DNA from: Centroberyx gerrardi
Taxonomy: Eukaryota > Chordata > Actinopteri > Beryciformes > Berycidae
NCBI RefSeq assembly: GCF_048128805.1
Contig: NC_136020.1
Coordinates: 12,837,239-12,901,238, forward strand
Reading direction: 5' to 3'
DNA length: 64,000 nt
Both the position numbers and the translations under genes were made by a program. Positions 36,020 through 48,700 of the stretch are shown piece by piece (the stretch's first letter is position 1; each line of letters opens with the position of its first letter). Under the pieces are notes generated by a model. That model had not been told where the DNA came from, made no database searches, and was given only the letters and a program-made list of their open reading frames with translations.

Positions 36020-37210
36020 TTGAGTAAATTCTTTGGAAACACAAAATCATGTTTGTGGTACCTCTTTCCTCACATCCTACATGGCAATAATTCTTAGTCA
36101 AGAACACTTAAAAATGATAAAGGTATGGTAAGAGGCACTTGAATTAGCTCGATGAGATTAACAGGTCCTCCACACAGCGGTAAGGAGGGGGGCTACTTCC
36201 AAAAATTTGAAAGTGCATTTCCTAATTTCTATTCCCTCCCAAACTCACCCCCAGTGGTTCTTGGGGAGGAGGAGAAAACAATGAGACTTGCTGCCAGATA
36301 TGTTTCATTGTGTTATAACCTCAGGGATAATTAGTGAAATTGTCTAGGATGCATTGCATATGAGTATTGTCCATAGCATTGCATAGAATCATATTCATCA
36401 TATGAACAATTTTTATGGTAGAGTTTTTATAATTAGGAGTTCTTATATATATTTTAAATAATTATTTTAATTTTAAATTCATATATGCCCTATAATCCCT
36501 TTATTCATTTTGTACCTTATTTTATCCTGTACTATTGTAATATGCTTTGGCAACACTCAATACTACTTGATTCCTGCCAATAAAGCTTTTTCTGAATCTG
36601 AACTTGAGAAAGCCACTGCTTGCTACTATTTTATAGACATGTTAATTGGTAACAAGGATTTATAAAATGTCCTTTGCTTGCCAATATAGAGCAGTAGCCA
36701 ATAGGTATTCAGCAGCCGATTGTAGCGGCAAGTATGTACTGTATATAGTAACCACTTATAGGAGTTAATATGAACACATAACTAGTATGTAAGGACATGG
36801 TAGTTCCTTTGAGCAGCTACTATATTAATAGTGGCTAGTATAAATTACTACTACATTAAGATTTAAGCTATCCCAATTTTGCAATAGTTGTGACAAATTC
36901 TAATTTCATACCACATATTAAACAGATCTCACAATTAATGCAAATGGTAGTTTCTTTAAATAATGAAAAAAAGAGACAATCAGGTTTATTTTATGCAAAA
37001 AATAGTCAAATATTGGTATGATAGTGTTACATCTTGTAGCTTCAGTTTTGGTAATGCTCATGTTGTTACTTGAAGGATAACTTGGTTCTCGATGGAATTT
37101 TATAATTCTTATGGAACCTCATTGGAACCCACTGCAATCTCTTCCAAATACAGCCAGTCTAAAATTAAAGCTTTGCTGTTGTTGACATTTGGCAGACATG
37201 AGGTTTTCAG
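36020..37210. other. convergent intergenic spacer
   Basis: AT-rich DNA between the choline-transporter-like gene (plus) and zinc-finger gene A (minus). TTTATT at 36985-36990 is a minus-strand AATAAA suitable for gene A. No other feature was recognised. Confidence 0.45.
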
Positions 37211-40200
37211 TCATGAGTCACTGGACTCATGTTCAGGCTCATGTCTCTGATGATTGTTTTTAATGTGACTACTAAGGTGGCTTTTGCGTTTGAACATTTT
37301 CGAACAGTGAGGGCATGAAAACGCTCTCAGTCCAGAATGAACTAAGAGATGATTCCTTAAACAAGTTGGTCGCAAAAAGCGCTTCCCACAGACGGGGCAC
37401 GCGTGCGGTCGCTCTCCTCTGTGATTTCGCATGTGGAGTCCCAAATGGCTTGCAGTGAAAAAGCGAGCATTGCACTCCTTGCACTGGTAGGGTTTTGTCC
37501 TTGTATGAAAACGCCGATGCACCTGGAGTTCACCTGCCGAAGGAAAACTCTTACCGCAGTCCATGCAGGTATATGGCTTCTCCCCTGTGTGCAGCCTTAT
37601 GTGCACTGTGAGATTCCCTCTTTGGCTGAAACATTTTCCACAGTAGCTGCAGCAGTGGGCTCGGTCATTTGAATGAATTTTCATGTGTTGCTTGAGGTAT
37701 CCGTTTGAGCGGAAAAGTTTGCCGCACTGGTGGCAGAGGAAAGAGGTGGGAGTATTTGTGTTGTGCTGATTTACGTGCTGCACGAGGGAAGCCAAGTCAG
37801 TGAAAGACATCCCACATTTGTGACAGTCAATTTGGTCTTCAATGTTGTGTGCTCTTCTATGGTCTTGCAGCTCGTTGACACCGGCAAAGCTCATATCACA
37901 GTGACCACACAGCAGTGAGTTTTGACTGGATGTCTTGCTACTACTGGACAGAGACACTGATCTTGGCTTTCCTTTCTTTTCAGCAGCCTGGACCTCGTGT
38001 TGTTGCACATGGAGCACAAGGTTGCTCAAGTTAGCGAAGGACTTCCCGCATTTGTGACAGTCAAGTGGTTGATGACTTTCTAAATGGATTTTTAATTCCT
38101 CTGCTCTACTAAAGCTTTTAGGGCAGTGACTGCACTGCAGTGGGGTTCTCTGATCTTCAGCGTCCAGCTCATTTCTCGTGTCTTCTTTCGTCTCAGTAGC
38201 AACAGGGATGTCTAGTGCTGATTCCTGCACCTTTTGCCTCGAGCTCCTCTTCAATCTGTGCTCCCACTCCACATGGTATTTAAAACTATTGAAGAACCTG
38301 AAAGACATTCCACATTTCTGGCAGTCAAATGTTTGTTTCTCCTGACTTTTTCTGCCTTCGGTGGCCTGGACAGGATGGTTCGATGAACACCGGTGTGCCA
38401 ACTTCAAGCGGAAAGATGTGAAACCGTCCCCACACTTTAGGCAGCTGTATGCCACCTGCTTGCACAAAGTCTTCTTGTGATTGGAAAGACTTGTTGAGAA
38501 TCTGAAAGTCTTTCCACATTCAAAGCACTTAAACTGTCCTCCTTCCTTGTGGACCTGTTGGTGGTTGACCAGCTGGAACTGGTATGCAAAATTCTTCCCA
38601 CATTGAGGGCACTGGTAAGAGCTGAGACATCCAGTGTCCAGTGTGCTCAAATCCACAGAACTCAACTCTCTAGATCCTGCAGGTGAAGGAAGGTGAACGG
38701 GTGCTGATTTGTCTGCTGGATGAAAATGCAAAAAAAAAAAAAAATTAACTGAACAATCCGTATTTCATATTTTGATCTGACATGTCACATAGCCCTTTAA
38801 GCAGTCACCACATAATTTGATTCAATGTTGTGCCAATTCCTAAATCCTTAGGGTTGAACAGTGCAAGTGTTTTTCTCTGTATTCATCAAGAATCTTGGGT
38901 GAGTTTGAACTGAACCTGCTCTATTTGAAATATTTACATAAACAATATTTGAGTCCCATGCAGGAATTACATTTGTATTTCCTCCATCTAAACTTAGCCA
39001 GCATTCAGCATAACATGCAGTAAACAGTGACTGATTTGCAACATGACTGAGGAAACATTGGCTAAATGTATTTGCTTATGACTGCGTTGGCAATTGTTAA
39101 TGGACCATATGCATTTTTAGTCTCACTTTCAGTTAATACAGATTAATACAGATTAATATAAATTAAATCTTACCATTTCTGTCAAATTTAAGGAAACATC
39201 TGTGGCTCTCAAGCAAACTCTTAAGATTATCTGTGTGCAAACCAGACCAGAGACCGTTGTCCAGGTATGAGTTGCCATTAAAAAATGAAGCAACCTGTAA
39301 AAGAAGATTGAAATCAACAACATGCACCTATGGAACACTAAATTTTGGTGTTTAAAAATCAATACGCCAATAATGATTTAATGTATTTATTATTATTAGC
39401 AGTATCATTATTATTGAGGGGAGGTGAAAAGACAGATTTTCCCCTCTGGGGATTAATAGACTATCGCAAAACAAGAAATTAATTATATATTTGTAATAAG
39501 CTAACTTTCAATACTAATACTAATAAAACGAATACTAATAATGCCAAAAACCCACCTGTTTGAAGTTTGGGACTGGAAGCCGTTCCTCTAGCTGTGAGAG
39601 GAAATCACAGACCAGGGAAAGCAGCGCTGCATCAAAATGTGGTTTGAACTCCACAAGAAACACTTCCTTAGGAGGGTGGAAAAAAGTCAGAGTTAACATG
39701 AGCACAGGAGCAAGCTGCAGGGAATAATAATTGTCAGAAAACAATAATAAAATAAAATGCCAGACATGAATTAAAAAGGAGAGGAAAACAGGCAAATAGA
39801 ACAAGAATAAGCAAAAACAAATTATATAGCGACCTTTCTAAAACACTGTGTTTTATGAAGTGGTTTCAAATACAGATTAAACAAATTATTTTAATTCACT
39901 TTTCAATTTCAACTGGTGAATTTTATATTATTGAAATATGTCACCTGGAGAAAGTGCTGACTTTCCTCTTGGTTTGCCAGTACAGTTTGGGAGAACTTGA
40001 GGAATTCAGCAACAGGTGCTTCCACATCACTGGCCTGACAGAACAGAGTCATTGTAAAAGGAGATTTAACCAGCTTGTGCAAACCAAGGCCAATAACCTG
40101 TACACCATACAACTCATCTCACACTATAATCATTGTACAGATTCTACGAGGATCACATCTACCATGCGTGAGTCAATAGGGGGAAATTAGCTTTCAGACT

Positions 40201-41645
40201 AAACTTGGCATAACCAAATCTTGGTGAGTCAAATTTTTCACAGCTGTATGCGCAATAACAATGCAAGAATTGAGCAGGAATATGCTATAACTTACAAACC
40301 TCAATGATTTGAAAGGATCCTATCTTGTTGAGGAAGGCTTGGATGTCACATGTGTTCTCCACATTGAATTGCTCAAACATGATCTGCAAATTTAGATACA
40401 AGTAAACGAAATAAGAAGCTAGAGTAAAACAGCGGTTCCCAACCTTCTTTTGGTAGGTGACCCCACATTAAGCCCATATTTCTCAAAGTTTAAAAATCCC
40501 TGTCTAACTCATCTGCTTCTCTTTATCTACATCTCCTCCTTTGTGATTGGTATAGATTTAATAAGGGAAAACAATATGGGATAATGTCTTTTACCTGGAT
40601 TCACCTCATCTGTGTACTTCATGAATATTTTGTACATTCAGTGTCTGATAATATTATCTTCTTAGTTTGACATATATTATTCATTTTCATGTCAAGGCCT
40701 CCACAGAGGGTCACAACCACAAGTTTGGGAAAGCAAAGTCTGGTATCTATTAAGACTTTGATACATCATGTAGTATCAAAAAATTCAAAGTTATGTATCC
40801 TCACAATGGGATTTCAAGTAGTTGACTAGTTTATGGGCATTTCTACAGGAAAATAAAAAATATATAGTCAAAGGAGATGTGGTGAAACTGAGTGGACAAA
40901 TTATACACAAAAAGTTTATTATTATTGTTTTGGAACCAGCCTTGAATGTCTTTCCAACAACTCCCTCTCCCTTGGCATCACTCACACTCACCTTCGCTCT
41001 CAGACCCAAAATGAGGAGCGTTTTCTTTCTGTGGGTCAGAACCTGAGGGATGGTTTGAGTCACCAGACAGACAAACTCCTCTAGCTGTCCGTAGTGCTTG
41101 CTGCTCTGATGTTGTGCCACCTGCCACATGCAAGCTGACATGAGTCTCAGGGGCGGCACCAGAAGCTGCAAGGTAGAAACTGAGAGTGGAGGATCTGCAG
41201 AAGATTTAGAAATGGGGAAGAATTTGTTAGACTCTATTTTTGCCATTTGCAATTCCTTTATTTTTGTATATTACAGGTGGCAAAAGAATGTTTTTGTTTT
41301 GATATTATTCCACTGACTTGGCAGGCTCTTTCATGTTGTCCCTGTAGTTCATTACTGGTGAATGATTAACTCTACCATTCACGAATTTATATTAATTCAT
41401 CAATTTATAACATAAACAGCTTTCTGTCCTCCTGAATATGGGCATCTGCTAAATACATAAAATGTAAAGTAATATCACAATCTTGGAGTCCACTTCAAAT
41501 AGCCTCATTCATTTCTGTAAAACAGGAGAGAAATATTAGTTTTGAAAGTAGCGCTGGTTTCCCTTGCCTGGCTGGTGGTTCAGTCTGACTGTTAGCTAAC
41601 TGGCTAACGTTACCACAACTAACTAACGTTACCTGTTAGCGACAT
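37211..41645 (-). CDS. TINF2_N-domain C2H2 zinc-finger protein A (707 aa)
   Basis: Seven exons: 41645-41633, 41194-40992, 40383-40300, 40034-39945, 39666-39556, 39294-39174, 38712-37211. They total 2,124 nt in one frame. The 13-nt first exon (ATG TCG CTA ACA G) splices to DPPLSVSTLQLLVPPLRLMS. Exons 2-6 encode the TIN2 N-terminal fold: WQVAQ, YGQLEEFVCLV, ILGLRAK, then FKPHFDAALLSL and SQLEERLPVPNF, which match human TIN2 (WQVV, GLKAK, LEKALPTPQ). The last exon encodes about 14 C2H2 fingers, several degenerate early ones (one C2HC) and a regular run near the C-terminus with TGEKP-type linkers. It is predicted to be a nuclear DNA-binding protein whose N-terminal domain, by analogy with TIN2, mediates protein contacts. 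AATAAA is at 36990-36985. It is the most downstream of three tandem paralogues. Target unknown. Confidence 0.88.
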
Positions 41646-43186
41646 GGCTAGCTCGAGCTAAGGCTGTAACAAGGAAAATAACAAGCACTTTAATAAACTA
41701 AGAAGAGTAACTCTCCACCCGTAGTGGAAAATTTGAAACTGTCGCTTGACCAATTCGTTAATATTTTAGTAGGTTAATCGTAACTTAATACCGACCCATC
41801 TTTCCATTACTGAACCCAAAACCTGCGGTTCCTTTCTTGAATCTGGTGACATGAGACAAACCTGGTGCAGACTGCCCCCTGGTGGGCTGGAGCCCCAGAA
41901 AATAATTAATACACAACAAGAAAAGGTAATTCATTAAGTGTGATTATTTTATTTGGCAAGCGGGGTACAGGATCATACTGCACCAATGGAAACATTTTAA
42001 TAAAAAACAACCAGGAGATTCCACATATGATTGTGCTAATACCAAAAGCCTCACATATTACAGAAAAATAGAATCTCCAAAGTTTATACAATGTAAAAAC
42101 AGTAAGCATCTTTATTTGTAAAGGGACTGTCTAAGTAAAAAATGCTACATGCAACGGTATTGAGCCACCATGAAATGGATGTTTGAAATTGCAATTTTGT
42201 GCAACAAATTAGTCGTGAGAGGCTGAAAGTACAATAAGCCACACCATATAACACATCAATGTCAAAGCATCAATGCAAGCACAGCAGCACTACTGATCTG
42301 ACATCCTGGGAGGTTATTCTGGTTCAGTGAACATTATTTCTGTTCTGTCCAACTGATATCAGCTAGCATATTTTGCATCTTGATTCTATTGTCCCAAAAT
42401 ATTCATTGGCATGTGTTTAACTCTCTCAGTACTGTAAGCACTGTAATCAATGGTTACAACCGATCAAAACATTGTGAGAAATAAACTCACTCAGCTTATT
42501 GTTTTTACCATAATTGTTCAGTTGTAATTAAAGATTCCAGTGAGATTGCCTCAAGACTTTGACATGCAGTTTCAGTATTTATTCTGTCTGGAATAAAATA
42601 AGCAGCTGAAATGTAAATATACTGTATAGTCCCAAAGCCTGAATTACTAATTCTTTTAGGTAAAAAAAAAAAGCCTTGAACCCAAGTTATATCGATGATC
42701 ATACTTGCATTATATGCAATGTTGAAATGCTTTGCAATTTTGTCAATAAAAAGCTGAATTAATGTCAATAATTTCTTGACAATCCATTAAATATACAACC
42801 TATTATACAACCCTAAGGCTGAAATCTAACCGGACAACTTTATTTTGGCCAGGCTTTACTATAGGCTTTATTGTAGCGATGATACCCAAGAGGGCGTTCT
42901 GTACTGTAATTATGTAATGCAAGGTTATTATGGCTTGTATACAGCAGTTACCAACACATGTAAATTGACTGAAACATTTTCTTTAAAGTAGCATACATAC
43001 ACAGGAATAAAAAACAGGAGAAAACATTAAAGATCCCAAACTAGTTCCCTGGTTAGCACGAGTTGGCATAGCAACAAATAAAGCACGTCTTGTCCAGCAC
43101 GACTGGAACGTGTCTTTGACCAATCAGATTGCTTGTTGAAAAGACCCGCTATATTAAACAGAATCAATCATTTCACAGTGCTCGTC
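41646..43186. other. spacer between zinc-finger genes A and B
   Basis: Contains the presumed promoter of gene A (41646-41850, with repeated taacgtta/aacgttac motifs around the first exon) and the 3' UTR of gene B. Minus-strand AATAAA occurs at 42844-42839. No other gene was recognised. Confidence 0.4.
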
Positions 43187-44049
43187 TTATTGCATCTCCT
43201 CCCATTTACATTTGCGTGTCCGAATATGCATTTTCATAGTGTGCGCTTGCGTGAATCCTTTCCCACACTTGAAACACTGGAAGGGTTTTTTGTCAAAGTG
43301 GATGAACATGTGTCTTTTCAGCAAATTAGAAGTGGGAAAGGATTTCGGGCACTGACTGCAACTGTAAGGCCGCTCTCCCGTATGACTTCGCGTATGAATC
43401 GTCAAGTGGCACTTTGCGATGAAACCTCTCCCGCACTGCTTGCAGGTGTACGGCCGCTCGCCCGTGTGATACCTCATGTGCAGCCTCAGCTCGCCGGAGG
43501 AGAGAAAAGCCTTCCCGCATTCTGTACACAGGTAGTTCTTTTCCCCTTTGTGCATCAGCATGTGTCTCGCCAGATGCTGAATCGAAGTCTTCCCGCAAAT
43601 GTGACATTTATAGGGCCGGTCTCCCGTGTGAGTGCGAACGTGCATCCTGAGCGTGGCGGAGCACATGAAGCCCCGGCCGCAGTGCGAACACTTGTACGGC
43701 CTCTCGCCCGTGTGAACGCGCCGGTGCTTGGTCAGCAGCCCCTTGCAGGAGTATCTCTTGTCGCACTGGTCGCAGTGGAACGGTAGAGTGTGGGTTCCTA
43801 TGTGGCGGGTCAGAGTCGACAGCTTCTTGAACACCTTCCCGCAGCGGTTGCACGTGTGGATTCTCCTCCTCATCGCGGCGATGCACGTGTCGGTCTCGCC
43901 CTGCTGGGGACCGTCGCCCGTCTCCGTCCGGCTGGGCTCCTGGACCAGATGCTCCCTCCTGATGTGCTGCAGAAGACCTGCCACTTGGCTGTGAGAGTAG
44001 GGGCACAAAGAGCAGGTGTGCAGTCTTAATGGTGCGAGGCGACGGAAGT
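43187..44049 (-). other. C2H2 zinc-finger exon of gene B
   Basis: About nine fingers with HTGERPY linkers. The finger with CHICGKTSIQHLARH has two residues fewer than normal between the second Cys and the first His, and the last one ends C2HC (HIRTRKC). The acceptor before 44049 is ttcttccag. Confidence 0.9.
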
Positions 44050-45701
44050 CTGGAAGAAATAAGATTATAATAAGATTGAGGTTATAGAAATGAGCTTTGT
44101 GTGCAATAGAAATATTGTTTACATTTCTTTTAATCTTTGAATTTTTGTCCATCCTTTGTACGATCAGCCTGCATGGAACTATAAACAAACTGCTATGTGC
44201 ACAATTTCGGTGGGGAAGCAAAATATTTTTCATGGGTGTCTTCAATTGGGTGCTGCCGTACCTGGGTGCTTCACAGGGACCAGGGCCTTCCTTGGCTTAA
44301 CTTTCAACCTCAGGACTTCACTTCTTCTGCTACAGTCCTCTGGAGTCCATTCATCATCGCTCTGCTTTGCTTCATCAGCCTCCTCCTCCTCCTCCTCCTC
44401 TCTGCTGTGATCAGATTCTCCTTCATCTTGGTTGTCCCTGTCTGATATTGATTCTGTTCTGTATCTCCTGCATTTACTTCTGTACTCCTGCCTTGGTTTT
44501 GCTTTGTGAGGAAGAGACAGTGTAGACAAAACCGTATCGTGAGTAGGAGAGGAGTAGCCTGTGAGGAGGAAAAAACAAATCTGAGATATTTGCAAAGAAA
44601 ATAGTTTCCTCTTGCAGAAGGATAACCTCATTAGCCAAGTGGACCAGATGCCTCCTGCATGTACCGGTCTACAGCGTGGTTAGGGGCACAAATGGGTTAC
44701 ATATTTGAGTTGTACATGTTATGTGTTTTAAACCTGAGTGTATGTAACTGGTGGAAGAGAGAACTTTTCTAACTTTTGACTCATTATATTTTATTTTCAT
44801 AAAATATAATGTAAATGAGAAGCAATATACAAGGGAAATTTCTTTGTCTTCTTGTTAATAGTCTAAATATTCTCAAACAAAAGAAGTGGTTCAGCAGTTC
44901 AGGTGCAATTTTTAAAATTTAGACTTACATTTGTCCATGTTTCTTTGCTGTCGGTGATGGTAGAGCAGCAGTGTCTGCAGTTGATCTGGTTCCAAAACCA
45001 GTTGTCCACATTCTTCCATGACAGCGGGGGCAGTGCTGAGCCACTCTGCAGTCTGGAAATGATATGAAGAACACATAATGCAAACCTAAGAAAATAACAA
45101 CCATGCACGCTAAGGTTATACAGCATTATAAACCATTTCCTGACTCTCTGTTCAGTATCTCACATATCTGACAAATATGTTTCTCTTATATTGGGGTCTT
45201 CTAATTATAAAAAGAAAAGGAGGTATTTAGGATAATTCGTTTTTTTTTTCATCCTTCTGCAATGTTTGTTTGTTCTAGACATTCTTTGGCAGCGACTCCA
45301 CCTAGTCACCACATCTGTTAACCATTTTCTACTGTGAGGCAGTTATACAGCTCTACTGCTGCTTCTAGTGGTGTTGTGGACATAAGTCAATCTGTACTGA
45401 GGGGGGCCATTTGATAATCCTGACATACCCGCTCTCACCAATCCCCCTTTCCTTCAACATCCATGCCATGTTTCTACATATTAGGCACTCTCTCTACCAT
45501 AACACCATAAGGGATAACTACACCAGGTGCAGTGCACTGGTAAATGTAGTCTACTATATAATTTATTAATGTACCTGTTTGACATCTGGTATAGGCAACA
45601 GTTTATCCAGTCTGGAGATGAATTTCCACACTAATGTATGCAGTGTTGCTTCATACTGTTGGCCATAGTGAATGGGGAAGACCTCCTGAGTAAAAGGTAC
45701 A

Positions 45702-45755
<54 letters not shown>

Positions 45756-48700
45756 GAGACAGAGAGAGCAGATTTCAATCTTTTTGACTGCAACTCAACT
45801 AATTGCTACCATCTTAATATTTAAAACAGAAGTACTGTATTTACTAATTCACAACTCATGATGATACACAATATAAGGCTATAGCATTACTGACTGTTGC
45901 TAGTAGCAACACACAATCCATTATTAGACACTGCTTTAAATTAACAACTGTGTTAAGAATTTCTGACCTTGAAAAATGTCCTCCTCTCCTCTGGGTCCTT
46001 CAGCAAGGTATGAACAATCTCCACAAAGTTTGACTTTGAGTTCTCCAACTCCTCACTGTCCTATTGGCATGAAAAATAAATAAATAAATAAATAAATATG
46101 GTAACAGTAAACATGTCATCCCTGAAGAACGATGCAGGCACACCTTGGACCAATCAGTAAAGAGATGCATCATCCCTTGTTGTATTAAAATTGAACTGGT
46201 GGTGTAGCAGCTACTAAGTTTGATTTTTTTTTTAAGAATATTTTTTGGGGGATTTTTGCCTTTTGATAGTTGACAGTAGAGAGGCAGGGAATATTGGCAT
46301 AAAGAATAGGGGATGACATGCAAAGGTCCCAGGCCAGATTTTAGGTTTTGCACAATTCAAAATGGTGGAAGAAATGAAAACCCGTATGTGCAATGGATTC
46401 ACCATGAGCCAAAGAATCTGAGGGAAAATATTTTTTTCTCAACCTCATGGTTCAGGAGTTATTGGCCAAAACGTACTGGTGTAATTTCTGTTGCCCGACT
46501 AGTTGGGCAGTTTTAGGGCAGAAAAAGAAGAAGAAGAATCCTAAAAACAATAAGGTTGAATCCCCAGACTGGCTGGGGAGACTGGATGGGGAAAGTGAAT
46601 AAATGGTGCAATTCCCCCAACTACTTCAGAGGAGCTAGTCAGTGGCCAGCAGCGGAAGGCTGTGGTTGCCCTGGGCAGCTTCCAGTTATGAATGTTTGTA
46701 ACTGTATGAGTGTGAAGCTGGGTGGTGCTTACAAAGAGCAACTGAGCTCAATCTTCCATGGACGAATAAAGGTTATTTAAAAAAAGTTCTTCTGGCAACA
46801 CACAGCTAAACACAACACTTGCATGATAGGAATCTGGCTGCATGTGTAGTAACCCTGTTCTGACTCACCCAGAAATCCACCACAGTGATTACCAAGGAGC
46901 ATGAGTGCTACTGAACTGAAACATTCAGTAGCACAGGAAAGAACATTAGGATCTGTGTAGATAATGCCTACTTTGCAGCTGCACATGTGCCCCTTTTGTC
47001 AATTTTCTAAGAAGCATGAGATTATTTTTAGGAGCATATGGTACTAAAATGGTCCCACTCTATAACCCTGAAACAGTATATTGGCTCTTCATTGAAGATC
47101 AGAGCCAAGGAAACAACCAACAAGCATCAAGGAGACATCAGACATAGAGACACAGAAAGGCTCTGGAATGAAACCGCACAGGATAAAGGAGGCAGGCCAG
47201 ATCAAACAGCTACTAAAGTGCCTCCACTCTGGAAGAATTAGACTAAACAAAATGGGAACCTCCTGCCGTGGCGAGGGGGAAAGATCATTGCCTAGAGGAG
47301 AGTGAGATGGAGATTCATGGGGGATGTCCTCGGTGCTCTCAAAGGGGCTAAGAGAGTTAAAAGAGGAATGCTACTGAATACGGGCTTTGAAGAGTCTGCC
47401 TTTGCCCTAGGAAAGTTCAGTCTCGATCAGTAACCATTCCCTTCCCGTCTCCTTACATCAGAGAGGAGTCTGTCCTGCCCCTAGTCATGTGATGCTCCAT
47501 GTGACAACAGAGAATCGGTTCAATGTCTGCCACACAACCAGCTAAAGATCTGCTAAGGTGCTGAGGGAAAACAGTCACATCCATAAACAAATACAGGAGT
47601 GCAATTAGGTCCATGCACTTTTCAACTGAATGCTGAGCTTTCACCCTATGCGACCAAGTCAGCATTTAAGCAAAAATTCCATGGATCTAAGATTGAATGA
47701 GCAGAATCCAGAATAATTTTCTGGGTGTAGGGGTCATTTTCTTGTCTGGAACTGAAAGCACTTTGGACCACAAAATTAGTTTCTGCACAAAGTCAGCTCA
47801 TTCATTGTCAATGGTGCAGCTCCAGGATCTGAACTGGATTAGAGCGTCACACAGATTGTTGGTTTTGTTGTTTGTAGCTTTGGGTGGGAGCTGGAATCAA
47901 CTGAAGATTTACATGATCTTTTATAGGTTGAACAAGATTCATGACTGTAGGGCTCATAAAACCCATTCAAATAAATACATAAATAATCTATCAATCTAAA
48001 AATAAGGATGTTTTTCTAAATTTAAAACGTACTGACAAGAGGGATTACTCCACAACATACTACAGCCTACCTGCTGGGCATAGTTGGAGCCTTTCGCCAG
48101 GTTGTGTATCACCTTGAGGTGCGGCTGGATAACCAGCGGGTTAGCTGTGCTCTCACTGCGACACAACTCCAACACCAGCTGGAACACACAGATCACAACA
48201 TCTTTACCTTTATTCCCCCGGTCTAATATCTGAAATATCTTTCTTTGTTATGAGTCATGAATTTAGTAACGTATTTCTTTTGTTTTATTTTCTTTTTGTT
48301 TGTCAGCTGATACTAAGTTGTACTTTTAGTCTCTACTGTCTGTTTTGCATTGTCTGTTTAGTGCTGACAATTGTTTATCTATCTTTTTATGTGTAGACCC
48401 AGGGCAGATTAGTGGCGTTTACTGTGTAATCTAATGAGGTCCAAATAAAAAAGAAGGAGGAGGATATGGGGAATTTCTTGTTATTTGATTGTGAGTCAAT
48501 TACACCTCAAATGTGGGTTAGTTAATGATAGAGATGCACTGATACCTCACTGCTAATATCAATGCATTTTAGTATTGGGGAAACTTGCCAATACCAATTC
48601 CCTGTTTTAGACTGGCACTGGTTTGGTATCTGAAAATAATACCAGTACACTCACAGTTAACACTCCAACTAGAGTAGATTCTTTGTGCTAACATTCAGGA

